64,000 bases of DNA from Paenibacillus sp. V4I3 (GTDB lineage: Bacteria > Bacillota > Bacilli > Paenibacillales > NBRC-103111), in assembly GCF_030817215.1 (NCBI RefSeq), contig NZ_JAUSZA010000001.1, forward strand, positions 3,322,501 through 3,386,500. The letters run 5' to 3'. Numbering within the stretch: position 1 is the stretch's first letter; each line of letters starts with the position of its first letter. This document shows positions 1 through 8,646 of this stretch, in pieces. The position numbers were made by a program, and so were the translations under genes. A model generated the notes under the pieces. The model worked only from the letters and a program-made list of their open reading frames with translations. It did no database searches and was not told the DNA's origin.

Positions 1-249
1 ATATCTTTTGATGCTCGTGGAATGGAGCGTTGTTACATGTCTGCAAGTTTACAACATCGCCTTCAATGAGGCTTTATTAATATTGACTATCGAAAATACG
101 TTGACTATAAAAAGTAAGTTTTATGATATTAATGCAATAGAATTTCCTTTTATTTTACCTATTAAACAGTAAATATCCTTTGGACGATCATTTTCCTCAT
201 TATCCATTGAAGAACTACATACTAAACATTTATATTTACTAGTTGTTCT
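1..249. other. AT-rich stretch without a recognisable gene
   Basis: No complete gene is visible. Two short open stretches on the plus strand, one ending at about 69 and one (about 70-114, ending IDYRKYVDYKK then stop) in another frame, could be the decayed tail of a coding sequence that begins left of the window. I cannot identify it. Confidence 0.3.
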
Positions 250-890
250 TCTTTATCTGATACTGAATTTTTTCTAGGTGATGAATATTTAATCATTTTT
301 TTTGAAATTATAGTAAAGGCGATAATTTAATTACATTTTTAGTTTGTTAATAAAAAAGATATCATCCCCATGACCTTCAAACCTCGTTTAGTATGGTAGT
401 AGGGAAAGAATTTATTGAAACCTACCATAAAGCAAATCCAACAGATGAAGTAATTTATCTAGATTTGTACAAGACAAAAATGCCTCATATAGATGGTGAC
501 GTATTTAGTGGTTGGGGGAAACTTCGATCAGGAACTTCTTTTGAACAACTCTCCGATGCTGAAAAGTCAAAAGTTGGTCGCCTAAATGAGATTGTTGAGC
601 AATATGTGGCGGCTGATAAGTATGTTTTTGTTTCCCCAATGTGGAATTTTTCTTTCCCACCGCTTCTCAAGGCTTACATTGATGCAATTTGCATTGCGGG
701 TAAAACATATACCGAAAATGGACCAGTTGGTTTATTAACAGATAAAAAAGCCATTCATATTCAAGCAAGTGGTGGAGTGTACACGGAGGGTCCTGCTGCT
801 GATTTCGAAAGTGGTCATAGTTACCTAAAGAAAATTATCCAATTTCATGGAGTTCCATCTTTTGAGGGAATATTTGTAGAAGGCATGGCA
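250..890 (+). repeat. Duplicated azoreductase block, copy A
   Basis: This block matches 2800-3497. The match covers about 125 bases of leader, starting at the shared TCTTTATCTGATACT, and the body of the azoreductase gene. It ends abruptly at the shared GGCATGGCA. The copy has a roughly 50-base deletion over the start codon and a 6-base deletion near 708, so it is the decayed member of the pair. Confidence 0.85.
377..890 (+). pseudogene. azoR: 5'- and 3'-truncated FMN-dependent NADH-azoreductase
   Basis: Dead copy of the azoreductase gene at 2937-3572. The DNA is almost identical over this span. The ribosome site, start codon and first ~14 codons are missing, a 6-base in-frame deletion near 708 removes a Phe-Lys pair, and after Gly-Met-Ala the frame runs into unrelated sequence and stops at 965. 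A GTG/ATG near 393 could still initiate a ~190-residue product, but that lacks the N-terminal beta strand and FMN phosphate-binding loop and the last ~20 residues, so activity is very unlikely. The few substitutions imply a recent duplication. Confidence 0.8.
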
Positions 891-942
891 TCCCTCATTC
901 ACTCTCATTCACCTACTCGATTTTATACTTCAATTATACAGA

Positions 943-986
943 AAAAAGGTACAGATCCTCAATAATTTGAGGTTTTGTACCTTTTT
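943..986 (+). terminator. Rho-independent terminator-like hairpin
   Basis: AAAAGGTACA pairs with TGTACCTTTT, with an inner CCTCAA/TTGAGG stem, followed by a T run. It is shaped to work in both directions, closing the dead azoreductase copy and possibly the minus-strand gene that ends at 1198. Confidence 0.7.
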
Positions 987-1197
987 ACATTAAATAGGGA
1001 CTTTTTCAGTGGCTTCGCGAATTTGGGGCTCATTTTTCCAATATTATGAAACATCACATTTTGTTTTTTTGTTGTTGGTGAATATAGTAACTGCGACATA
1101 TGTATACTAGCGGCTGCTTGGTTGCAATACCATTTTTTCGGAAATGGATTACATCCAGATTTTCCTATTGCAGTGTCACCGAATAGCATACTTTTGT

Positions 1198-2097
1198 TTA
1201 ATGCCCTTCTTTTCCTCCAAACATCTCATTTGCGTAAATGACACCAAGTCCATAAGCGCCGCCGTGATCTTTTGCTATAGTCAGAACATCATTGTAAGTT
1301 TTTTGATTAGCCCAATCACGCTGCATCTCAAGCAAATATTGCAACCACGTAATAGGTACAGCACCAGCCTGGATCATTCGTTGAATAGCCATTTCATGCG
1401 CCTCTTGACTTACGCCTCCACAAGCATCAGATATAAAGTATACTTTATATCCCGCGTCAATTGCTGAAAGAACTGGATCGACAACGCAAACTTCAGTCCA
1501 GAGGCCAGCAATTACAATTTTCTTTTTACCGAAGCTTTTTACTTTATCTACGACGCGCTGGTCTTCCCAAGCATTCATGGTTGTACGGTCGATCGGCGCT
1601 TGATCAGGAAAAACAGCTTTAATTTCCGGAAAGATAGGACCGCTAAAAGTTTTCGAAGCCACTGTAGTAAGTAACGTAGGCACACCGAACAATTTCGCGG
1701 ATTTTGCAACTCCTGCTACATTATTTCGGATGGTTTCCAAACTATGCGATTTCGTTGCGAAAGCCATTTGTGGTTGATGGTCAACTAGCATGAGGGAATG
1801 ATCGGTTGGACTTAACAAACGTGGTGAAGCATTAGTTGCAGTCGCTTGAATCTGTGCTCCTTCCGAAACCTTAGTAGCAAGCGAGTTAAATTCTGCTTGT
1901 GAAGACCCGACTGAATTTGCTCGAGAATTATCAGTGGCAGTTTGAGCAACATAATTGGGAGCGACTTGCCCATCATTCAATGCATTAACCTGAAAACCCT
2001 TTGTTTGAACATTTGTTTCATTCGGACCCTTAGTGGTACATCCTGTCAAAGCAGAGAATAACATTAGACCAGCAATTGAGTATAATCTTTTTTTCAT
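1198..2097 (-). CDS. Exported isochorismatase/YcaC-family cysteine hydrolase lipoprotein
   Basis: A 299-residue protein of the isochorismatase-like cysteine hydrolase family, whose members cleave C-N or ester bonds of small amides with an Asp-Lys-Cys type site. The conserved LVDHQ (catalytic Asp, residues ~103-107), the DRTTMNAW segment and TEVCVV (nucleophile Cys, ~203) are all visible, the last two as in YcaC-type hydrolases. It begins with a Lys/Arg-rich signal sequence ending in a lipobox, ALTGC, and then a ~75-residue polar linker. That predicts attachment to the outer face of the membrane, which is unusual for a mostly cytoplasmic family. The start is supported by GGAGGTG at the right spacing. 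It is transcribed alone, opposite to the azoreductases. The substrate is unknown. Confidence 0.85.
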   Translation of the reverse strand: MKKRLYSIAGLMLFSALTGCTTKGPNETNVQTKGFQVNALNDGQVAPNYVAQTATDNSRANSVGSSQAEFNSLATKVSEGAQIQATATNASPRLLSPTDHSLMLVDHQPQMAFATKSHSLETIRNNVAGVAKSAKLFGVPTLLTTVASKTFSGPIFPEIKAVFPDQAPIDRTTMNAWEDQRVVDKVKSFGKKKIVIAGLWTEVCVVDPVLSAIDAGYKVYFISDACGGVSQEAHEMAIQRMIQAGAVPITWLQYLLEMQRDWANQKTYNDVLTIAKDHGGAYGLGVIYANEMFGGKEGH

Positions 2098-2229
2098 TTA
2101 ATAAACACCTCCATCATTAAGATGATTCAAGAGAGGTGGCGTTATCCGAAGGAAATTTTTCCATTACAATTTAAGTGAGGAGAAGTTATTTAATCCTGCA
2201 TAAAATCCAGATCATCTAGTGGTTTCATA

Positions 2230-2410
2230 CCGTAATCGTGTGGAGCAGGTTGAGCCTTGAAAGCTCAAGAAACACGTGTTGCCTGAGAAGGAGATCAGGA
2301 TAAAGCCTAACCAGCAGTTCTGCACAGAGTCTTGCGTAGTGCATGGTAACGTGTACGACGAAGCGGAGACAGGAAGTGAGTAGGCCGGAATCAAGTGAAA
2401 AGGACAATTA
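2230..2410. other. Structured non-coding segment, possible group II intron relic
   Basis: The 839-base gap between the lipoprotein gene and azoR is mostly AT-rich. This more GC-rich part contains several short perfect hairpins: TTGAGC/GCTCAA near 2249-2268, CCTGA/TCAGG near 2281-2300, and a GCACAGAG...GTGCATGG region. It also has the string CGAAGCGGAGACAGGAAGTG, reminiscent of domain I of bacterial group II introns. No reverse transcriptase reading frame is present, so if the idea is right only a fragment remains. The identification is weak. Confidence 0.25.
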
Positions 2411-2799
2411 ACCCCGAAATACAAAAATATATCCTGTAATTCAATAACATCCCAGTTGTAAGTGTTCTGAAAAATTTGAAGTCCATGAAAATCTAAGAAA
2501 CGAGAGAAAAACAGAGATATGCTTTTGTTCATAGAGGGAGGTATGTTCAACAAGTTCGATGCATATTTTCGAAATATTAAAAAAACAAAATAGCAAAAAA
2601 AATCATTGCTCTTTTCCCCTTCAATTTAACTGTTTATAATTCTCGAATTTCGGATAACCCTTATTCATTAGAATTTCCCGAATGTGAGGTAGTGAATATA
2701 GCTGTTCACGAAGGGTTTTAACCCTTATTAATACCGCTTTAGCTTCATCACCATAACACTCTGCATCCCCCTGCCAACAAAAGGGGATAAGGAAGGATC

Positions 2800-3497
2800 T
2801 CTTTATCTGATACTAGGATTTTTTCTAGGTGATGAATATTGAATCATTTTTTTTCAAATCATAGTAAAGGCGATAATTTAATTACATTTTTAGTTAGCTG
2901 ATAAAAAAAATATAACAGAAGGGAAGTTTTCAGATAATGGCAACTATACTCTACATCACTGCACATCCGCACGACCATCAAACCTCGTTTAGTATGGCAG
3001 TAGGGAAAGAATTTATTGAAACCTACCATAAAGCAAATCCAACAGATGAAGTAATTTATCTAGATTTGTACAAGACCAATATGCCTCATATAGATGGTGA
3101 CGTATTTAGTGGTTGGGGGAAACTTCGATCAGGAACTTCTTTTGAACAACTCTCCGATGCTGAAAAGTCAAAAGTTGGTCGCCTAAATGAGATCGTTGAG
3201 CAATATGTGGCGGCTGATAAGTATGTTTTTGTTTCCCCAATGTGGAATTTTTCTTTCCCACCGCTTCTCAAGGCTTACATTGATGCAATTTGCATTGCGG
3301 GTAAAACATTTAAATATACCGAAAATGGACCAGTTGGTTTATTAACAGATAAAAAAGCCATTCATATTCAAGCAAGTGGTGGAGTGTACACGGAGGGTCC
3401 TGCTGCTGATTTCGAAAGTGGTCATAGTTACCTAAAGAAAATTATGCAATTTCATGGAGTTCCATCTTTTGAGGGAATATTTGTAGAAGGCATGGCA
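2800..3497 (+). repeat. Duplicated azoreductase block, copy B (intact)
   Basis: Intact member of the duplication matching 250-890. It includes the ~125-base leader and most of the azoreductase gene. The similarity stops 75 bases before the end of the gene, at GGCATGGCA. Confidence 0.85.
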
Positions 3498-3572
3498 GCT
3501 ATGCCAGACAAAGCTCTATCGATTAAAGAAAAGGCGATCGCACAAGCGCAAGAGGTTGCAAAGCGTTTTTAA
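2937..3572 (+). CDS. azoR: FMN-dependent NADH-azoreductase
   Basis: A 211-residue flavodoxin-fold oxidoreductase, the usual length for AzoR enzymes, which use NADH and FMN in the cytoplasm to reduce azo dyes and quinones, normally as homodimers. Visible family marks are the first beta strand with the [10 protein letters not shown] phosphate-binding loop (residues 10-19), PMWNFSFPP (101-109) that contacts the isoalloxazine, and ASGG (~147-150). The start ATG follows GAAGGGAAG. The gene appears monocistronic with its own terminator. A damaged copy lies 2.5 kb upstream, so this one presumably carries the function. Confidence 0.92.
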   Translation: MATILYITAHPHDHQTSFSMAVGKEFIETYHKANPTDEVIYLDLYKTNMPHIDGDVFSGWGKLRSGTSFEQLSDAEKSKVGRLNEIVEQYVAADKYVFVSPMWNFSFPPLLKAYIDAICIAGKTFKYTENGPVGLLTDKKAIHIQASGGVYTEGPAADFESGHSYLKKIMQFHGVPSFEGIFVEGMAAMPDKALSIKEKAIAQAQEVAKRF

Positions 3573-3595
3573 TAAAACATCCAAAATCAAAAAGT

Positions 3596-3633
3596 AGCCC
3601 GCACAAGAAGATCAAGTTGTGGGCTTCTTTTTT
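3596..3633 (+). terminator. Terminator of azoR
   Basis: AGCC..CACAA pairs with TTGTG.GGCT around a short loop (a 2-base bulge is needed), followed by seven or more T residues. It lies 24 bases after the azoR stop codon. Confidence 0.75.
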
Positions 3634-3716
3634 GGGACACCTGAACAAAACACCCACTTTTGTGTACATGTTCGAAAAAGAAGGAAGGATCTTGCCGTGG
3701 CAAGTTCCTTCCTTCT

Positions 3717-3971
3717 TTAATTCATCTCGATTTCAATTTCATAGCAAACACTTATAATGTCGTCCATTAGAATCCACTCGAATCCTTCACTATGACTTAT
3801 TTTTAAACTACTACTCATTGACTGGTCAATCTTTGTGATAATACCCGTTATTTCTTGGTCTTTGATGTTATTGAAATAGCTTATTGTGAGGAATCTTTGA
3901 TCTCGCAGTGATTCAGCTATTACTTTTGCGATTGTTTCTGCCTCTCGGAAAGTTGTTTTCTTGTTCTCCAT
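3717..3971 (-). CDS. YolD-like family protein
   Basis: A small soluble protein of 84 residues resembling the YolD-like family. Family members are short, often lie next to UV-damage-repair polymerase genes in Bacillus, and have no settled function. The pattern of an N-terminal helical half and a C-terminal beta half ending in WILMDDIISVCYE fits. An upstream in-frame ATG at 3989 would add six residues, but its codons contain the GGAGGGTGG ribosome site that is ideally placed for the ATG at 3971, so I chose the shorter form. No DNA polymerase gene is nearby. Confidence 0.6.
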   Translation of the reverse strand: MENKKTTFREAETIAKVIAESLRDQRFLTISYFNNIKDQEITGIITKIDQSMSSSLKISHSEGFEWILMDDIISVCYEIEIEMN

Positions 3972-4069
3972 CAAGTTTCCACCCTCCATTGGTGTTCATT
4001 ATATTAATTATTAGGGAGGAGCGTTTTTTGTTCCATAAATTAATTTAGCTCAAACAGGAGGAAATGAAT

Positions 4070-4165
4070 ATGGCGATTGTTACTGATGCAAAAGGAAATA
4101 TATTATTGGAATTTAAGAAAGTGCAGGAGGAAGAACTTGATAGAATACAGTTAGCGCACCATTAA
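4070..4165 (+). CDS. Possible 31-residue small protein
   Basis: ATG at 4070 is preceded at good spacing by AGGAGGAAA and opens a 31-codon frame (starts MAIVTDAKGNILLEF, ends LAHH). The composition is protein-like and acidic. It starts divergently from the YolD-like gene and stops exactly where a dead Nudix gene begins, so it may instead be the displaced beginning of that gene or a fragment of something else. No function can be given. Confidence 0.3.
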   Translation: MAIVTDAKGNILLEFKKVQEEELDRIQLAHH

Positions 4166-4540
4166 CCCATTCATTAATTGTGATAAAGTACCAAGCTAAA
4201 TACCTATTAATGCTCAACAAATGGAGAAAGAGTTGGGAACTACCTGGAGGTGTTATTGAATAAGGGGAAACTGCTAGGGAGTGTGTTATTAGAGAGCTCT
4301 TTGAAGAAACCAACCAATATGTAAATGATATTGAGTTTAAGGGATTGATGAAATTTGATCTTTAACCAAGTTTTCATGGTCCCAAGAGGATTGAGTATGG
4401 TGGTTTGTTTTATCAGTGAACTGGATATTATAGCTGATTTTATTGAGAATGATGAGGCAGAAACAATCATTTTATGGGATGGTTCATCGGATATAGGATA
4501 TATTGAAGAAATTGATGAAAAATTAATCGAGCTTGTTTGA
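4166..4540 (+). pseudogene. Nudix hydrolase relic
   Basis: Conceptual translation gives a Nudix hydrolase broken by several stops. The first part reads HSLIVIKYQ, then WELPGG and a Nudix box that can be followed as GGVIE-stop-GETARECVI-RELFEE, so a stop codon sits inside the catalytic box and its conserved Gly is Asn. Further stops occur near 4364 and 4420. The final part (ETIILWDGSSDIGYIEEI, to 4540) continues in a different frame. Family members hydrolyse nucleoside diphosphate derivatives. This copy cannot. Confidence 0.7.
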
Positions 4541-4603
4541 CCGAAGGTCTGTTGTGTGGCAGCTCTTTGTTCTCCAAGCGGGAATTTATAGAGGGCATTT
4601 ACG

Positions 4604-5128
4604 TTGCTTCGAGTACACAACCTCAAAAAATTCGACAACACAGGAGAAGATCTCGAGGATTTGATCTCGATCGGGACAATCGGATTGATTAAGGCGATTG
4701 AATCGTTCTCGCCGAACAAAGGGACGAAGCTGGCAACCTTCGCCGCTCGTTGTATCGAGAACGAGATCTTGATGCATCTGAGATCGCTGAAGAAAACACG
4801 GAAAGATGTGTCCTTGCATGATCCCATCGGAACGGACAAAGAGGGGAACGAGATTACATTGATCGATATCCTTGGCACGGAGGCCGACGATGTCGTGGAT
4901 AAGGTGCAGCTCAAGATAGAGAAGAGCAAAATATTTCGGAACTTGGAAATCTTGGACGATCGCGAGAAGGAAGTCGTCGTTGGTCGGTTTGGGCTGGAGC
5001 TTGGCGGGGAAGAGCGGACGCAGCGGGAGATTGCTAAAGAGCTGGGGATTAGCCGCTCCTACGTGTCGCGAATTGAGAAAAGGGCACTCATGAAGCTGTA
5101 TCATGAGTTTTATAAGGCAAAGAGGTAA
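4604..5128 (+). CDS. sigK: 5'-truncated sigma-K-like sporulation sigma factor, copy 1
   Basis: A 174-residue frame that matches the C-terminal three quarters of the mother-cell sporulation sigma factor SigK. Region 2 is present from KKFDNTGED (region 2.2 onward: [31 protein letters not shown]), and region 4 with its helix-turn-helix ([20 protein letters not shown]) is complete. About 60 N-terminal residues, including the pro-sequence and region 1.2/2.1, are missing. The TTG start has a GAGGG ribosome site 8 bases upstream, so translation is possible. It lies directly before a truncated ABC ATPase, an arrangement repeated at 46.4 kb and, as a remnant, at 35.1 kb. Core-binding ability is doubtful. 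Confidence 0.65.
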   Translation: MLRVHNLKKFDNTGEDLEDLISIGTIGLIKAIESFSPNKGTKLATFAARCIENEILMHLRSLKKTRKDVSLHDPIGTDKEGNEITLIDILGTEADDVVDKVQLKIEKSKIFRNLEILDDREKEVVVGRFGLELGGEERTQREIAKELGISRSYVSRIEKRALMKLYHEFYKAKR

Positions 5129-5187
5129 GGTTACGAATCGGATGCTTCATTTATTTGGACCCTGTCCAAGTAATGGAGGTGAAGGTT

Positions 5188-5817
5188 ATGACGTTAATCC
5201 ATATCGAGAATGCCAGTAAATACTATGCTATGGGCGAGGAAACGATTAAAGCATTAGATGATGTCTCGTTAGATATTGATCATGGGGAGTTCGTAGCTAT
5301 TATGGGGCCGTCGGGTTCCGGTAAATCAACGCTGATGAACATCATCGGGTGTTTGGATATTGTAGATAAAGGTGTTTATGACCTGGATGGTCAAGCAATT
5401 AACTTACTTAAAGATTCTCAGCTTGCTGAGATTCGTAATCAGAAGATTGGTTTTGTTTTTCAAAGCTTCAACTTGCTGCCGAGATTAAGTGCCTATGAGA
5501 ATGTGGAGTTGCCTTTGATCTATCGGAGACTGAGCAAAAAGGAAAGAGAGCCTCTCGTTTTACATGCACTAGAGTCGGTGGACTTGCTGGATCGTAAGAA
5601 GCATTTTCCATCAGAGATATCTGGTGGACAGCAGCAACGTGTTGCTATAGCGCGATCGTTGGAGGAGACCCAGTGCCGCAATATTGTTCAAAAAACTCGT
5701 AGCAAAATCTCAGAAGAATTCTGGAATATGATTAATAAAGGTTCGGGCTGTATAAGGCATCAATTTATCTTTATGCATGTAAATCTTAACCTCACGAGTA
5801 GGTTTAGGATCAATTAA
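5188..5817 (+). pseudogene. Truncated ABC transporter ATP-binding protein (MacB/YknY type), copy 1
   Basis: Starts like the intact ATPases at 35279 and 46961, with Walker A GPSGSGKST, the Q-loop FQSFNLLPRL and the signature SGGQQQRVAIAR. Homology ends at about 5660, just after the signature. The Walker B, D-loop and switch histidine are replaced by about 50 unrelated residues, so ATP hydrolysis is impossible. The ATG at 5188 follows GGAGG; earlier in-frame codons lack a ribosome site. No permease gene follows. Confidence 0.8.
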
Positions 5818-5876
5818 TCGGATAATTTTTATATTTGGACAATTGTAGCTTTCAACAAGACGGAGGGACAACTCAC

Positions 5877-7697
5877 AAAGGTTCGGAATTCATAGGAACT
5901 GCTTAAGAGCCCCCTTTCGCCTATATCAGCGTGAACAAAGGGCATATTGTTGTAGATGCCAACTATGTCAGCGATATGAATGGTACCGGCATCGTTCATA
6001 CGGCACCGGCGTATGGGGCAGGACGACTACCGTACGAGCCGCCAGCACGAATTGGGTTTCGTGAGCGTAGTGAACTTGGCCGGACTTATACCGATTTCGC
6101 CGGACGATTTGTCAAAGATTCTGACGTCGATATCGTGAAAAACTTGTCCGAACGCAACCTGCTGTTCTCGAAGGAACGATATGAACACAGCTACCCATTC
6201 TGCTGGCGGTGTAAATCGCCTCTGCTCTACTATGCGATGGAAAGCTGGTTCATCAAAACGACCGCAGTCAAAGATCAGTTGATTGAGAATAACAAAACAA
6301 TCGATTGGTACCCTTCCCATATACGCGAAGGACGTTTCGGCAAATTCCTAGAAGACCTTGTGGATTGGAATATTAGTCGGAATCGATACTGGGGTACTCC
6401 GCTGAACATCTGGATTTGCCCGGATTGCACATCCGAGTATGCGCCTGGAAGCCATAAAGATATGCGTGAAAAATCTGTGGAAGCAATCAGTGAGCACTTG
6501 GAGCTGCATAAACCTTATGTGGACAATGTTAAATTACACTGCTCTTGTGGAGGCACCATGGTAAGAACACCTGAAGTAATCGACGTGTGGTTCGATAGCG
6601 GTTCAATGCCGTTTGCCCAGTACCATCATCCGTTCGGTGATGAAAAGCTATTCCATGATCAGTATCCTGCTGATATGATCTGCGAAGGCATCGACCAAAC
6701 GAGAGGCTGGTTCTTCAGCCTGATGGCGGTATCAACATTGTATACCGGAAAATCTCCATACAAAGCGGTAATTTCAAATGGACACGTGTTGGATGAAAAC
6801 GGTCTAAAGATGTCCAAAAGCAAAGGGAATGTCATTGACCCATGGGAAATTATCGATGAATACGGAGCGGACGCGTTTCGCTGGGCCCTGCTCTCTGACA
6901 GCGCACCGTGGTACAGCAAGAGGTTTTCGAAGCAGATTGTAGCCGAGGCAAAGTCTAAAGTGTGATACGATCAATATAATCCCGAAGACTATCCACAGCA
7001 AACTTCTAAGAACGAATTAGACTGTTGGGTGCTATCGAGATTAAATACCACCTTGCAAAACGTAGTGAAGGGGCTTGAGGTTTACGACTTTTTGAACCCG
7101 GCAAAGCATATAGAAACGTTCGTCGACGAGCTTAGCAATTGGTATATTCGTCGCTCACGTGACCGTTTCTGGGGCAGCCAAATGACAGAAGACAAGGTAT
7201 TTGCGTACCAAACACTGCGCAAAGTTTTGTTAACACTGGCTCAGATGATTGCACCATATATCCCTCTCATTGCCGAAGATATTTTCAGCAACCTTGGCGG
7301 CGAAGGCAGCGTCCATCTAACTGATTATCCGTTGGTAATGGGACACGTTATTGATGGGGAGCTGGAAAGTGACATGGAAACCGTACGACAAATTGTCGAG
7401 CTGGCACGCAGCGTCCGGAATGAAATGGGGATCAAGACTCGCCAGCCTTTATCCGAACTGATCGTCTCGATAGACCGCGAATTTAATCTGAACCCATTCG
7501 AGGATATCATAAAAGATGAAATCAACGTTAAAGCAATCCGAGTGGAACAAAGCGATAGCAGCTTCGTTAACTACAATTTAAGACTGAACTTGAAAGTTGC
7601 CGGCAAAAAATACGGAAAATTCGTCGGCCCCGTTCAAAACTATTTAAAACAGCTATCTGGCTGGAAACTTATTTTTCATGTTTCGTCAATCTTGTAG
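5877..7697 (+). pseudogene. ileS: Isoleucyl-tRNA synthetase relic
   Basis: Decayed class I isoleucyl-tRNA synthetase. The N-terminal Rossmann half with the HIGH motif is absent and similarity begins inside the CP1 editing domain (KGSEFIGTA-stop-EPPFAY). The conserved DDYR segment near 6025-6040 is only readable one frame over, showing a compensated pair of frameshifts. The core around [15 protein letters not shown] and the KMSKSKGN loop (~6806-6830) is intact to a stop at 6965, where some 25 residues are deleted. The anticodon-binding part then continues from WVLSRLNTT to about 7650. The C-terminal zinc region is missing. It probably derives from a second, non-essential ileS copy. Confidence 0.85.
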
Positions 7698-7776
7698 ACA
7701 GCTTTCCGAAGTTTCTTGGCGCGGTCCATACTTGGACAAGCTTTGAAAAATCTTTATAAAATTTAAAGGAAAAGTA

Positions 7777-7805
7777 TTGCAAATTTTAGTTAAAGAATAT
7801 AAAAT
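7777..7805 (+). promoter_or_regulatory. Predicted sigma-A promoter of the GntR gene
   Basis: TTGCAA (7777-7782) and TAAAAT (7800-7805) separated by exactly 17 bases, in AT-rich DNA about 55 bases before the regulator start codon. Confidence 0.65.
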
Positions 7806-7818
7806 AAGCTTATAAACG

Positions 7819-7830
7819 ATAATCGATTAT
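7819..7830. promoter_or_regulatory. Candidate operator palindrome ATAATCGATTAT
   Basis: A perfect 12-bp palindrome 14 bases downstream of the predicted -10 box and 30 bases before the regulator start. A 14-bp version of the same palindrome lies at 10957-10970 before the dehydrogenase complex genes. Position and sharing suggest autoregulation by the GntR protein. Confidence 0.6.
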
Positions 7831-7859
7831 TTATTATTCATCTTGTGGAGGTTAATACA

Positions 7860-8516
7860 TTGCAAAAATCAGTTCAAAATCCACTGCTCAAAAGGCAGGT
7901 TCTACGCGAGGATATTAAAAATTATTTAACGGATTTAATCATAAGTGGACAATTTAAAACTGGCGAACGTCTTGTGGAGACGCAAATTGCCAAAGATTTA
8001 GGTGTCAGCCAAGCTCCTGTGCGTGAGGCAATTCGGGATCTTGAGCAGTTAGGCTTATTGGAAACCATCCCTTACCGTGGCACGTTTATCCGCAGCTTCA
8101 CTCTAGAGGATTTAAAGCACGCCTATCTGGTACGTGCTGAGCTAGAATCATTTGGGATTCGTGGAGCAATCAAACGGTTGACTGACAATGATTTGGAAGC
8201 ATTGGAAGACCTGTATCGTAAGATGCTAGCCTCGGAAGAAGCGGGAGATATCAGAGCGAGAAGTTTATTAGATAATGAATTTCATTCCTTCATTATCGAG
8301 TCCTCCGGTAACGCTATCCTCGTAAAAGCGTGGAAAGCAGCGAGTGTAGCGGAATGGACGTATTTTGGTGGACGTGTTTTAAAATCTTTGAGCGGACGGG
8401 AGATCGTTGAACGGCACCTTCCGATTTTGGAAGCGCTTCAGAAAAGAAGTGAGGAAGAGGCTTCGGCGGTCATGCATGCCCATTTTACCGAGTTAATTGA
8501 GATTTTGGAAATATAA
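7860..8516 (+). CDS. GntR-family regulator, FCD subfamily
   Basis: A 218-residue transcription factor with an N-terminal winged helix (LTDLIISGQFKTGERL, then DLGVSQAPVREAIRDLEQLGLL, residues ~20-75) and an all-helical FCD effector domain with the usual DNEFHSFIIESSGN stretch containing metal-ligand-type Asp and His. FCD regulators usually sense organic acids. The TTG at 7860 is chosen because GGAGG lies 7 bases before it; an upstream GTG at 7845 overlaps that ribosome site. It heads the catabolic block that runs to 22.1 kb, and the shared palindrome suggests it controls itself and the downstream dehydrogenase operon. Confidence 0.88.
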   Translation: MQKSVQNPLLKRQVLREDIKNYLTDLIISGQFKTGERLVETQIAKDLGVSQAPVREAIRDLEQLGLLETIPYRGTFIRSFTLEDLKHAYLVRAELESFGIRGAIKRLTDNDLEALEDLYRKMLASEEAGDIRARSLLDNEFHSFIIESSGNAILVKAWKAASVAEWTYFGGRVLKSLSGREIVERHLPILEALQKRSEEEASAVMHAHFTELIEILEI

Positions 8517-8646
8517 ATGAACAAGAAGTCAGGTCATACCCTAAAGGTTATTGAGAGGGGGGATGTTATATGTAGGCCGAAAACGAAAATAAGAAATGGG
8601 ACAAAAAAAGTTTATTATTTAAACACATATAAAAGGAGGATTTTCA

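Noticed and set aside
2212..2553. Open frames of 60-113 codons on the minus strand between the lipoprotein gene and azoR
   Set aside because: No ribosome site, unnatural composition, and the DNA is a hairpin-rich non-coding island; treated as possible structured RNA instead.
4604..5128. Possible split sigK as in the Bacillus skin element, to be rejoined by recombination
   Set aside because: The break is near region 2.1, not at the known skin junction; no spoIVCB-like half or dedicated recombinase lies beside any copy, and two more truncated copies exist. Duplication and truncation are simpler.
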